A stretch of 64,000 nucleotides of DNA from Aulosira sp. FACHB-615 (lineage in GTDB: Bacteria; Cyanobacteriota; Cyanobacteriia; Cyanobacteriales; Nostocaceae). The stretch covers positions 248,001-312,000 of the forward strand of contig NZ_JACJSE010000001.1 in assembly GCF_014698045.1 (NCBI RefSeq), given 5' to 3'. Both the position numbers and the translations under genes were made by a program. The notes beneath the pieces were generated by a model. That model had not been told where the DNA came from, ran no database searches, and worked only from the letters and a program-made list of their open reading frames with translations. Positions 18,701 to 26,682 of the stretch are shown piece by piece (the first letter of the stretch is position 1; each line of letters starts with the position of its first letter).

Positions 18701-19402
18701 CTGTGCAGTTAACTCCGTCTCAATAATCCGACAACTATCTTCCTTCTCCTTCACCTCATCTAAGGTACCCTTAGCTTGGTGAATTTTGCGATCGAACGCC
18801 GCCACCCCCGCCAACTCATCAATAATTTCCCGCCTCTCCCGCGCATTCATCGAGATAATGCTAGTCACGTCCCCTTGCAACACCACGTTATAGCCTTCAG
18901 GATAAATCCGCAGACTCTCCAACTCCTCATGCAACTCCGTCAGCGTACAAGCCGCACCATTGATATAGTAATTTGACGTGTAAGTTCCTTGATGAGTCAC
19001 CCGCAACCGTCTAGTTACACTCCATTCACCATTGAGTGCTGAGTGCTGAGTGCTGAGTGCTGAGTCAGAATTCTCAATTTCTCCCTCTAATTCCTCACTC
19101 TGCGCCTCTGCGTCTCTGCGTGAGATATCCTCCCCCGTCAAATCAAACGTCACCGTGACACTAGCTTCCACAGATGCACGTCCTTTAGCCGTTTGAGTAT
19201 TATTTACCAAATCCGGCAGGCGATCGGCCCGCATCCCCTTAGAACTGGCGAGTCCCAAACAAAACAACAGCGCATCCAAAATATTCGACTTACCGGAACC
19301 ATTCGGCCCAGATATGACAGTAAACCCCGGCAGCAAAGGGACTGAAGTAGTACCGCCGAAGGATTTGAAGTTGGTAAGTTCCACGCGCTTGACGTACACC
19401 AT
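15770..19402 (-). CDS. smc: Chromosome segregation ATPase SMC
   Basis: SMC dimers with ScpA and ScpB compact and segregate the chromosome. At 1210 residues the protein has a Walker A (GPNGSGKSNILDALL, about residue 34), a first coiled coil, a hinge (about 545-660, MPGVCGLVVHL to TSGAMTGGSTNQRS), a second coiled coil, the ABC signature LASMSGGEKSLTAL and Walker B FYAFDEVDMFLD near the end. Two segments look like translated genomic repeats: about residues 91-126 in the head (DAEAQSEELE, then SALSTQHSAL) and about 897-907 (TLSTQHAALSTQ). The downstream PRC-barrel gene is probably co-transcribed. Confidence 0.95.
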   Translation of the reverse strand: MVYVKRVELTNFKSFGGTTSVPLLPGFTVISGPNGSGKSNILDALLFCLGLASSKGMRADRLPDLVNNTQTAKGRASVEASVTVTFDLTGEDISRRDAEAQSEELEGEIENSDSALSTQHSALNGEWSVTRRLRVTHQGTYTSNYYINGAACTLTELHEELESLRIYPEGYNVVLQGDVTSIISMNARERREIIDELAGVAAFDRKIHQAKGTLDEVKEKEDSCRIIETELTAQRDRLSQDRAKAEKYQKLRTEYLHKQSWEAVLSWRSLQAQQEKLATEIQNGDRSHHDLTLQLETLNVGITQKTAELEKLNAHVKALGEEELLAVQSSLATQEAERKQLQRQQTELETTSQETAKRLVQTQQEIHQQQQALGEIAETQNVERQSIVYFQQQRDEAEQALQKSREAAAEIATASEAWVQQQTALNRQIETVLQTLEPQRTEQAQLRERNSQLQELINEQTELIATLEPQLAEKQAECVRVETEFNASSEPIQNLAQNLAATEQELQIQQDTQKRLSNEQREKQRQLDKIEAQTQAQQEVQGTQASKVIIQSGMPGVCGLVVHLGRVEPRFQLALEIAAGARLGHIVVDDDGIAAAGIELLKQKRAGRATFLPLNKIQAPRITQDATLRLANGFVSYAVNLVECDRRYKDVFNYVFGNTVVFASLEQARKNLGLYRIVTLDGELLETSGAMTGGSTNQRSALRFGTGEAAESDEAIALKSRLTDIERILDRCIDAIASLSSKTKQLTQELTEARQARREQQLQLEQLQKDIKALTTQLEGTRSQLAQNTEKFSAAQSRLEILDKDLPGQEAQLQQLRHVLAELEASQTPSEWQQIQAVIKTQEQQLQQRESALREAEQRLKNLENQQQRLQERIQEAEQKIAQYHQEQEVSQQKIQTLSTQHAALSTQITETRAKLSEMEKSLGEEKVKRDAIEQEVRSHLLRQQQLEWELEKLQETQQKRREELEALQNQLRELLPELPSPLPEVPEQVDLEELQKELRSLAKRLQAMEPVNMLALEEYERTQNRLQELTEKLQTLEAERTELLLRIENFTTLRQRAFKEAFDAVNENFQSIFATLSEGDGYLQLDNPEDPFNSGLNLVAHPKGKPVQRLASMSGGEKSLTALSFIFALQRYRPSPFYAFDEVDMFLDGANVERLARMIKQQAQLAQFIVVSLRRPMIESAERTIGVTQARGAYTQVLGIKLTSSNTSA
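19034..19120. repeat. Heptanucleotide repeat and CGCAGAGGCGCAGAG-type repeat inside smc
   Basis: Four tandem AGTGCTG heptamers (about 19034-19060) lie next to a CTCTGCGCCTCTGCGTCTCTG block (about 19098-19120), all read through in frame by smc. Similar AGTGCTG arrays are intergenic at 31083-31104, and the CGCAGAGG word recurs after the gene ending at 49824. Confidence 0.75.
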
Positions 19403-19773
19403 AGTGGGCGCTGGTTCACTGGGCTAATGGCTAATGAAGAACAAGTGTATCAATTAATGAAAATTTAGCAATAGGTTGTATGAATAAATTATCGTAGACG
19501 CGCAAGCGGCTTGCCGTAGGCTACCGCCAAGGCACAGAGGAAGACACTTGCGTGGGCGGGTCTCCCGACTTGAGCAAAGTGTCTGTCGAAGACATTTGCG
19601 TGGGCGGGTTTCCCGACTTGAGCAAAGTGTTCGTCGCGCGGAGGAGGGGAGCTATGACTAAAATATCAAAAGTAATTTTAACGAACTTTAAGAAAAATAG
19701 TATTGTTTTGAAAATTCTAAGTGTTGAGTTTTGTTATTTCTCAAGTCTTGTGAGGAATCTTAGGATCAGTTTT
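19403..19773. other. Intergenic region upstream of smc with repeats
   Basis: It contains the smc promoter side, a GCGCAAGCGGCTTGCCGTAG word (about 19500) typical of Nostoc intergenic repeats, and two 48-bp tandem repeats. A plus-strand frame through the repeats (19552-19785) has no ribosome site or homology-like features and is not called. Confidence 0.55.
19540..19635. repeat. Two 48-bp tandem repeats with internal hairpins
   Basis: Units 19540-19587 and 19588-19635 contain TTGCGTGGGCGGG then TCCCGACTTGAGCAAA. Within each unit ACACTT/AAGTGT and CGGG/CCCG can pair. A single inverted copy lies at about 26393-26434. Confidence 0.75.
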
Positions 19774-20238
19774 TTACCATTTTGAAAAGGGAAATTTAGC
19801 TAAATTACTGTTGAAATACCGCCCATCAGTAGAAACTTCTGCACCAATCCATTCTGGGATTTCGATTTGTTGTTGTTCATCAGTTAATTCAACTTCTGCT
19901 AAGATTAATCCTTTATTATCACCATCAAACTCATCAATTTCCCAGATTAACCCGTTTAATTCTACTTTGTACCGTACTTTTTCAATTAACGGGCGATCGC
20001 ATAATGTATCTAACATTTCTTCTGCGTCTGTTAGGGGAATTTCATATTCAAATTCAGAGCGAGAACAATTCACACTCGGACTTTTAATGGTTAAATAACC
20101 CCGGTTGTTAGCAATCCTTACTCTGACTGTAACTGAGTTTTTAGTAGCAATATATCCTTGTCGATACACACTACCTTTACCTAGATTTTTCCAGGCATCT
20201 CCCTTCACTAAAAATTTCCGTTCTATTTCTTTAGCCAT
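19774..20238 (-). CDS. CYTH-domain (triphosphate tunnel metalloenzyme) protein
   Basis: The 154-residue protein opens with MAKEIERKFLV, containing the ExExK motif that defines CYTH enzymes. Further charged tunnel residues follow in RQGYIA, VRVRIA, YLTIKSP, KVRYKV, WEIDEF and LAEVEL. The family hydrolyses inorganic triphosphate or makes cyclic AMP; small bacterial members of this length are usually metal-dependent tripolyphosphatases (known for the family, not shown here). It is a single gene between the hybrid kinase and smc, on the same strand as both, 42 nt after the kinase stop. Confidence 0.85.
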   Translation of the reverse strand: MAKEIERKFLVKGDAWKNLGKGSVYRQGYIATKNSVTVRVRIANNRGYLTIKSPSVNCSRSEFEYEIPLTDAEEMLDTLCDRPLIEKVRYKVELNGLIWEIDEFDGDNKGLILAEVELTDEQQQIEIPEWIGAEVSTDGRYFNSNLAKFPFSKW

Positions 20239-20280
20239 GATGATTAATTGAGTAAGGGGTACTGGTAATATCTAAAAAAT

Positions 20281-23200
20281 CTAATTTTTGTCTCTCAAGA
20301 TATGCTGTAAACTGTTCAATAAGTCTTGTGCCGTAAAAGGTTTTGGCAAAACTAGTTGTACATTAGCATTGACAACTTCGCTCAAGCCTTCATGGGGATT
20401 AAAGCCACTGCAAGCAATGATTTTGACTTGCGGATTCATTTTTTTCAAAGTGAGAATTGCTGTTAGTCCGTCCATTTCGGGCATAATCATATCCATCAGT
20501 ACAGCTTTGATTTGGTGCTTGTGTTGGGCATAAAGTGCGATCGCTTCAATACCGTTACTCGCAGTCAAAATTTGATAATTGTAGTTTTCTAAGACGATGG
20601 TAGCAATTTCTAGAATTTTTGCTTCATCATCAACCACTAAAATTAATTCGCCTGCGCCTAAAGGTGCTGCTAAATTTTCGCTTCTTGTTCCTTGACAGCC
20701 TTCGACTGCTGGTAAAAACAATTGAAATTTAGTTCCTTTGCCAACTTTGCTAGAAACATTCAGAAAACCACCATGACTTTTAATAATCCCTAGCACTGTC
20801 GAAAGACCTAATCCTGTGCCTATACCAATTTCTTTGGTGGTAAAAAATGGCTCGAACATTCTATTTAATACTTCTGGCGGCATTCCCATACCATTATCAG
20901 CTATGGTTAACTCGATATAATTTCCGGCTTGAGCATCCAAATTCATTTGGGCATAGGCTTGATCAATCAATCTGTTTTCAGCAGAAATTTCGATTTTACC
21001 GCCATCTGGCATGGCATCACGGGCATTAACAACTAAATTCATTAGCACTTGATGTAGCTGGGTAATATCTCCAGATACAGCCGACAAATTTTCAGGAATC
21101 GTGATGGCAAATTCAATGGATTTGGGAAATGTTTGTTTGACAATCAACAGCATTTCCGAAACTAAGTGCTTAATGGAAATAATCGTGCGATCGCCTTTAA
21201 ATCCCCGCGCAAAAGATAATACTTGTTTCACCAAATCTGCACCACGTTTGGCATTATTTTCAATAATTGTCATTAACTGATAATAACGCTCGGTGTCTGG
21301 GTTAAATTTCAATTTTAATAGTTGAGATGCTGCCAAAATCGGGGTTAAAATATTGTTCAAGTCATGGGCAATTCCACCAGCTAGATTCCCCAGGCTTTCT
21401 AATCTTTGGGTACGAAAAAACTGTTCTTCTAATTGTTTTCTTTGGGTAATATCTGTATCAACAATCAAAATAGATTTGGGTTGTCCTGCACTATCGTGCA
21501 TCAGTGTCCAGCGACTTTCGACAATAATTTCTTTGCCAGATTTGGTAACTTTATGTAATTCGCCTTGCCAAGTACCAGTATTAAGTACTTGTTCTATGGC
21601 AATGGGAATTGTGCCTGAAGGTTGTTGAAATAAAAGTTCATCGGCGTTTTGGTTAATTGCTTCTTGGGCTTGCCAACCATACATACGTTCCGCACCTTGA
21701 TTCCAAAAAAGAATCTGATTTTGCAAATCTCGCACGACGATGGCATTGGTGACAATATCTAGTAAAGCGGCTTGTTCTTGAATTTGCTGTTCAGCTTGTT
21801 TGCGTTTGCCGATATCTGTGGTTGTTCCCGTCAATCGGCTGGGTTGGTTGTTTTCGTCGTAGTACAGTTGACCAGTAGAATTGAGCCAGTGAATACTACC
21901 ATCAGGCCAAACAGTCCGATATTCCACAATAAATTTCACACCTTGTTGAAGAGTAGCAGTCACAGCCTGAGTAAAAGTTTGCCGATCTTCTGTATGCACT
22001 AACTCCAAAAAATCTGTTGTTGTTGGACACAATGTCCCATTATGTAAACCATAAAGTGACCCCATATTGGCAGACCAAAGGGTTTCATTCGTCGGAATCT
22101 TCCATTCCCAAATACCCATGTGTGCTGCTTCTAAAGCTAAACTGAGTCTGGCTTCACTCTCACGCAATGATTCTTCTGTATGCTTGCGTTCAGTGATATC
22201 TTCAACAATTCCCGCGTAATAACAAATATTTCCTTGTTGATCCCGCATTGCAAAGGTGCGATCCCATACCCAACGCATCAAACCATCAGGACGTAAAATG
22301 CGATATTCGATTTCGGTTGCTTCTCCAGCCAAATGTTGCGTTACCACTTGATCAACGCGATCGCGATCATCTGGATGTACCGCATCCATCCATGATAGAG
22401 GCTGTTCTTGCAAACTCTGGCGAGAACGACCCCAGATTTTTTCATAAGCTGGATTAATATACAAAAATTGCCTGGTTTGGGGGTCTTGGCACCAAATAAA
22501 AGCTTGGATATTTTCAGCAAAATGCTGAAATTTTGCCTCACTAGCCTGAAATGCTGCATCTTTTCGTTCGGAATCAAGCCTATCGTGATTTTGCCAAGCT
22601 GCTTCAGCTTTTTGGTATTCCGAGATTTCCTGCTGCAACCGCTTGTTTTCTGCCACGAGTTTTTCTAACTCATTTTGAGTGTGGTGCAGTTTTTCTTCTA
22701 CCATCTGAAGTTTTTTACGAGTTGGTTGAAATTCTTGCTGAATTGGGGTAAATGTCGGCGATTTATATTTAATTCCCTGTGGGTGATGATGGTGAGTAGA
22801 ACAACTTACGCAACTAATTTGGCGATAATTATTTTGTGGTTGCTGTAAAGCTGTTTTGATACCTAGTATTGTGTCACGGTTAAAAGCTTGGATTAAAACA
22901 CTAGCAGTCGTAATTCCCTTTAATTGCCCTTGGGTATCTACAATTGGCAAATAACTAATTTGATAGTGTCGCAATAGTGACCAAGCTGTGAATATATCTG
23001 TTGCATAACTTTCTTTGAGAGTAATCAAGGCTGTCACCATCACCTCAGACACCTTGGTTTTAGTAATATCTACTCCCGATGCAATTATATTTACTACATC
23101 TTTGGTGGTAATTATTCCTAATAAATATCCACATTCTACGACCAAGATGCAGCTATTTTCTTGTTGAGTCCAAATATCAGGCTGTAAATATCTATTTAAG

Positions 23201-23346
23201 CCAGTCAGCGACTGATTTTGAGTTAGCTTCTGACTCATCAAGATAATAGCATCGACTAGATAACTATCAGGACTAATCATTAAAGGAGAAAAATTAATCA
23301 GATAATCTAAAGTCGGCAAATTAATTAGCTGATCTTGTAGTCGCAT
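20281..23346 (-). CDS. CBS-PAS hybrid sensor histidine kinase with C-terminal receiver
   Basis: The 1021-residue cytoplasmic protein begins with two CBS motifs (about 10-160), a linker with a Cys179-x2-Cys182 plus four-His cluster (residues 185-188), and a short coiled coil (about 205-265). Three PAS/PAC units follow (about 270-390, 395-520, 525-640), then an NtrB-like HisKA with His661 (LAGGIAHDLNNIL), HATPase (NLVVNARDAMPDGG, DNGMGM, GTGLGLSTV) and a receiver domain with phosphoacceptor Asp952 (VLMDMIMPEMDG). CBS pairs usually bind adenine nucleotides, so energy sensing combined with PAS input is plausible. No output domain or partner regulator is nearby. Confidence 0.9.
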   Translation of the reverse strand: MRLQDQLINLPTLDYLINFSPLMISPDSYLVDAIILMSQKLTQNQSLTGLNRYLQPDIWTQQENSCILVVECGYLLGIITTKDVVNIIASGVDITKTKVSEVMVTALITLKESYATDIFTAWSLLRHYQISYLPIVDTQGQLKGITTASVLIQAFNRDTILGIKTALQQPQNNYRQISCVSCSTHHHHPQGIKYKSPTFTPIQQEFQPTRKKLQMVEEKLHHTQNELEKLVAENKRLQQEISEYQKAEAAWQNHDRLDSERKDAAFQASEAKFQHFAENIQAFIWCQDPQTRQFLYINPAYEKIWGRSRQSLQEQPLSWMDAVHPDDRDRVDQVVTQHLAGEATEIEYRILRPDGLMRWVWDRTFAMRDQQGNICYYAGIVEDITERKHTEESLRESEARLSLALEAAHMGIWEWKIPTNETLWSANMGSLYGLHNGTLCPTTTDFLELVHTEDRQTFTQAVTATLQQGVKFIVEYRTVWPDGSIHWLNSTGQLYYDENNQPSRLTGTTTDIGKRKQAEQQIQEQAALLDIVTNAIVVRDLQNQILFWNQGAERMYGWQAQEAINQNADELLFQQPSGTIPIAIEQVLNTGTWQGELHKVTKSGKEIIVESRWTLMHDSAGQPKSILIVDTDITQRKQLEEQFFRTQRLESLGNLAGGIAHDLNNILTPILAASQLLKLKFNPDTERYYQLMTIIENNAKRGADLVKQVLSFARGFKGDRTIISIKHLVSEMLLIVKQTFPKSIEFAITIPENLSAVSGDITQLHQVLMNLVVNARDAMPDGGKIEISAENRLIDQAYAQMNLDAQAGNYIELTIADNGMGMPPEVLNRMFEPFFTTKEIGIGTGLGLSTVLGIIKSHGGFLNVSSKVGKGTKFQLFLPAVEGCQGTRSENLAAPLGAGELILVVDDEAKILEIATIVLENYNYQILTASNGIEAIALYAQHKHQIKAVLMDMIMPEMDGLTAILTLKKMNPQVKIIACSGFNPHEGLSEVVNANVQLVLPKPFTAQDLLNSLQHILRDKN

Positions 23347-24228
23347 GGTTAATTTGTTTATTAAATGTATGTTCTTAACCTGAAAGCAAGTTAGAGAATG
23401 TAATCTATAGCAAGTCAGTGTTAAATATCATTGATTAAAATTTAATAGCGTATTGTGCAGAATTAACTGCAAAATGGCATTTTTTTCTTAAAGGCAGTCT
23501 AAATCTCGCTTACAGAGTCAATGGATATTCAGTGCTAGACTATTTATCCGATTTTGTGTGTTCAAACTCATTTTATTGTCAAATGCCCATGAGAGGATCT
23601 ATTGATTCAAAAAATAAATCTGATTAATTCTGGGGTTAAAAATGCTTTGATGGCTAATAAATGTAGCTTTTTATTCCTGCTATTAAATAACCAAGCTTAT
23701 CACTACAAAGAGTTTCAAAAAATTTGTCGACGAAAACTTCAGTAATTAAGTTCTAAAAGCTACACATTATCCTATGTAATAAATCTATAGGATATATAGG
23801 AATAAGGTTTGATTCCTGAATCTAGTTGTGTAAGCAGGGAGTAGGGAGTAGGAAAGACGGCTGATCTGGGTGTACTAATTTTTTTCATAAATCAAATATG
23901 AGTCCTATATTAAGTTTTTGACTTATTGCTGAATAAAAAATCTAGCCATTTTGATATGTTTTGGGAATTAAATTGCCAAAATGGCAAGTCAAAAGTCAGA
24001 TTAGCGGAATTAATACGATATTTTTGGCCACTATCTGCTTGTAGCTTGAGATGCTGATTGAGTAATTTAAGTTAAATCAAGTAAAGTTTAAATTTTACTT
24101 ATGTTTGCCATCATGGCGTTCGATGGTGATATTTTAGTTCTTCAGATAAAAAAATCAAACAACAGCTAAGTTGTAAACTAAATCACAACTCTAACTGTAA
24201 AAAAACTGAAAATAAGGTAAAAATTTTT
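23347..24228. other. 880-base AT-rich intergenic region
   Basis: I see no gene here. Small features are the odd palindrome TTGCCAAAATGGCAA (23973-23987), two AGGGAGT heptamers near 23840, and a gene-proximal leader rich in A before 24229. It probably carries divergent promoters for the hybrid kinase and the ABM-like gene. Confidence 0.5.
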
Positions 24229-24561
24229 ATGGATTTTCAAGATTTTCTCAGACATAAATTTACTCATGTTGTAATGGGCGAATTCAAGCCAGGTAAATTT
24301 GAAGCTGCCAAAAAACTTTATGAAGAAGCCGTATTAACTTATACACAAGGTTTCAAAGGAGCCTATCTGTTACAAGAACCAGGAACAGACAAAGGTATAT
24401 CGATAATTTTTTGGGAAAGTGTAGAAGATATGGAAGCGAATCACAGTGAGGTTTATCAAGACATTTTGAAACAGATGATGCCTTTATTTGCTGAACCGCC
24501 AAAAACAGTAGTTTACGAACTAGTTTGTGAAATCACCCCTAAAGAGAAGGAAGAAGTCTGA
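24229..24561 (+). CDS. ABM-like dimeric alpha/beta-barrel protein
   Basis: This small 110-residue protein has the beta-alpha-beta-beta pattern of antibiotic-biosynthesis-monooxygenase-like ferredoxin folds: HVVMGEFKPGKFEAAKKLYEEA, then GAYLLQEPGTDKGISIIFWESVEDMEAN, then a helix and a final strand KTVVYELVCEI. ABM members include quinol monooxygenases and heme-degrading enzymes, but no family-specific catalytic residue is evident, so the function is open. The start at ATG 24229 follows AATAAGG at moderate distance. It ends directly before a repeat-rich stretch. Confidence 0.6.
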   Translation: MDFQDFLRHKFTHVVMGEFKPGKFEAAKKLYEEAVLTYTQGFKGAYLLQEPGTDKGISIIFWESVEDMEANHSEVYQDILKQMMPLFAEPPKTVVYELVCEITPKEKEEV

Positions 24562-24598
24562 AGTAAAGTTCTATCCCCCTTACACCCTAAAGGGTGAG

Positions 24599-24712
24599 AG
24601 AAAAAAGGTGTGGGGAGTGTGGGGAGTATGGGGGGAAAGATTTCTTTACCATCCTCCCACCCTTCCCACACCTCCCACACCTCCCACACCCCTGGATTTC
24701 TCTCTTGTGAGA
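24599..24712. repeat. GTGTGGGA repeat element, copy 1
   Basis: GTGTGGGGA units on the left and CTCCCACAC units on the right can pair. The block AAGATTTCTTTACCATCCTCC followed by tandem CCTCCCACA and CTGGATTTCT is the reverse complement of a block at 44345-44400. Confidence 0.65.
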
Positions 24713-24779
24713 AATCCAGGCCCAAACCCTTGCACCCGTAAACCCAATCTCTACAGATAATCTTTGTGCGTAAGTCTTG
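24713..24779. repeat. Right end of GTAAGTCCT repeat family, copy 2
   Basis: CCCAATCTCTACAGATAATC then TTTGTGCGTAAGTC matches the right parts of the copies at 11643-11764 and 62190-62332. It runs up to the leader of the photolyase gene. Confidence 0.6.
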
Positions 24780-24833
24780 GTCTCGTTGCTGCTAGGATTT
24801 AGCATAGTACAAGTGAACTGCAATAGGTATAGA

Positions 24834-26279
24834 ATGTCTGAATTGATTCTGTTTTGGCATCGCCGGGATTTACGCATTGGGGATAATACTGGACTAGCTG
24901 CGGCCAAAAAGCAAAGCCAGAAAGTAGTGGGTGTATTTTGTCTTGATCCTAATATTCTTGAACGCGATGATGTTGCGCCTGTCAGGGTAGAGTATATGAT
25001 TGGCTGCTTGCAAGCATTACAAAAGCAGTATGCCCAAATTGGTAGCCAACTTTTGATTCTCCATAGTGATCCTATACAAGCAATTCCAGCTTTAGCGGTA
25101 GCTTTGCAGGCCAAAGCTGTGTTTTGGAACTGGGATGTAGAACCATATTCGCAAATACGCGATCGCAATATAATTGATGCACTCACAGAAAAAGGCATTC
25201 AATTCCTCAACGAAAATTGGGATCAAATCCTGCACACACCAACTGAAATTCGCACAGGGAACAATTCGCCTTACACTGTTTACACCCCCTTTTGGAAAAA
25301 CTGGAGTAGTAAACCCAAAGCAGCACCAGCAGAAACCATCGAAACTGCTGAAGGACTAACACCAGCCGAACAAGAAATTGCTCAAAATATAGGTGCAATT
25401 CCATTACCCACTGCCAAAGATTTAGGATTTGTCTGGGATGGTGATTTAATTCTGCCACCCGGTGAAGCAGCAGCCCAAGATAGATTAGCCGAATTTACCT
25501 ATAAAGCCATTACCGAATACCAAGAACAGCGCAACTTCCCCGCCACAGACGGTACATCTCAACTCAGCGCCGCTTTGAAATTTGGCGTAATTGGGATTCG
25601 CACTGTTTGGCAAGCCACAATCGCAGCACAAGAAAATAGCCGCAGTGAAGAAACAACAGCTAGTATCCGCACTTGGCAACAAGAACTGGCGTGGCGAGAA
25701 TTTTATCAGCACGCTATGTATCATTTTCCCGAATTAGCTGGAGGTGCTTACCGCGATGTCTTTAAAAACTTTCCTTGGGAAATTAACGATACACGCTTTC
25801 AAGCTTGGTGCGAAGGTAAAACAGGCTACCCCATAGTAGATGCAGCGATGCGCCAATTAAATGAAAGTGGCTGGATGCACAACCGTTGCAGAATGATTGT
25901 GGCGAGTTTCCTGACCAAAGACTTGCTGATTAATCCGCAATTAGGCGAAAAATACTTTATGCAAAAGCTAATTGACGGAGATTTGTCAGCAAATAATGGT
26001 GGTTGGCAATGGAGTGCTTCTAGTGGGATGGACCCTAAACCTGTGCGGATTTTTAATCCCGCCAGTCAAGCACAAAAATTTGACCCTGATGCTGAATATA
26101 TTCGCCAATGGTTGCCAGAATTGCGTTCTATAGATAGTGAATATCTGGTAACTGGTAAAATTACACCACTAGAACGTCGCGCTGTCGGCTACCCTGAACC
26201 CATAGTTGATCATAAACAGCAGCAACAGAAATTTAAGCAGCTTTATCAACAGCAGAAAGAAATAATGGTTTTTCAGTAG
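24834..26279 (+). CDS. phrA: Deoxyribodipyrimidine photolyase (class I CPD photolyase)
   Basis: The enzyme repairs UV-induced cyclobutane pyrimidine dimers using light. The 481-residue product starts MSELILFWHRRDLRIGDNTG at 24834; the frame is open further up but the extension covers repeat DNA. The photolyase alpha/beta antenna domain occupies about 1-130. The FAD-binding domain is marked by TWQQELAWREFYQH, GYPIVDAAMRQL, WMHNRCRMIVASFLTKDLLI and DGDLSANNGGWQW near the C-terminus. Its length matches cyanobacterial enzymes that use 8-HDF as antenna, which is family knowledge. It is monocistronic. Confidence 0.93.
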   Translation: MSELILFWHRRDLRIGDNTGLAAAKKQSQKVVGVFCLDPNILERDDVAPVRVEYMIGCLQALQKQYAQIGSQLLILHSDPIQAIPALAVALQAKAVFWNWDVEPYSQIRDRNIIDALTEKGIQFLNENWDQILHTPTEIRTGNNSPYTVYTPFWKNWSSKPKAAPAETIETAEGLTPAEQEIAQNIGAIPLPTAKDLGFVWDGDLILPPGEAAAQDRLAEFTYKAITEYQEQRNFPATDGTSQLSAALKFGVIGIRTVWQATIAAQENSRSEETTASIRTWQQELAWREFYQHAMYHFPELAGGAYRDVFKNFPWEINDTRFQAWCEGKTGYPIVDAAMRQLNESGWMHNRCRMIVASFLTKDLLINPQLGEKYFMQKLIDGDLSANNGGWQWSASSGMDPKPVRIFNPASQAQKFDPDAEYIRQWLPELRSIDSEYLVTGKITPLERRAVGYPEPIVDHKQQQQKFKQLYQQQKEIMVFQ

Positions 26280-26682
26280 CTATAGAAATCCGGCTTGATT
26301 TCCGAATTTATACCAAATTAAAACATGATTGCGACAGATGGATGACTCAAAAGCTTACCGATTAACCCTTACCCAATCCAAAATCTGTCTTGAAAAGTTT
26401 GCTCAAGTCGGGGAACCCGCCCACGCAACTTTTCGCAAAATCTAAAATCCCAAATGGTATTACTTGTGTAGATAGGGATTTATGGGACTCAGCCAACTAG
26501 AATTTTGATGCGATCGCTACGTGTAGTGTAACTTCAAGCTGATTGACAAATGTGGCTCAAGGCGCAATGATGCGGAATTGTCCCAACTTCTGCTGTGGCT
26601 TATGAGTAAAATGGTGAAAGACCTGCCAGGAAATCGCCATTCGCTGATTCTTCACTCTTAAATAATCGTGATCTAATAGCCG
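26280..26682. other. Intergenic region with an inverted copy of the 48-bp repeat
   Basis: An inverted copy of the TTGCGTGGGCGGG element (about 26393-26434, read as TTTGCTCAAGTCGGGG then CCCGCCCACGCAA) is present. A HIP1 octamer near 26511 and the promoter side of the FHA-PBP gene follow. No gene is seen. Confidence 0.55.

Noticed and set aside
19552..19785. Plus-strand frame with repeated VGG(S/F)PDLSKV
   Set aside because: It is a translation of the 48-bp tandem repeat; no ribosome site and an unrelated 3' part.
23973..23987. TTGCCAAAATGGCAA palindrome as an operator
   Set aside because: A single copy about 240 bases from the nearest start; nothing links it to a known regulator.
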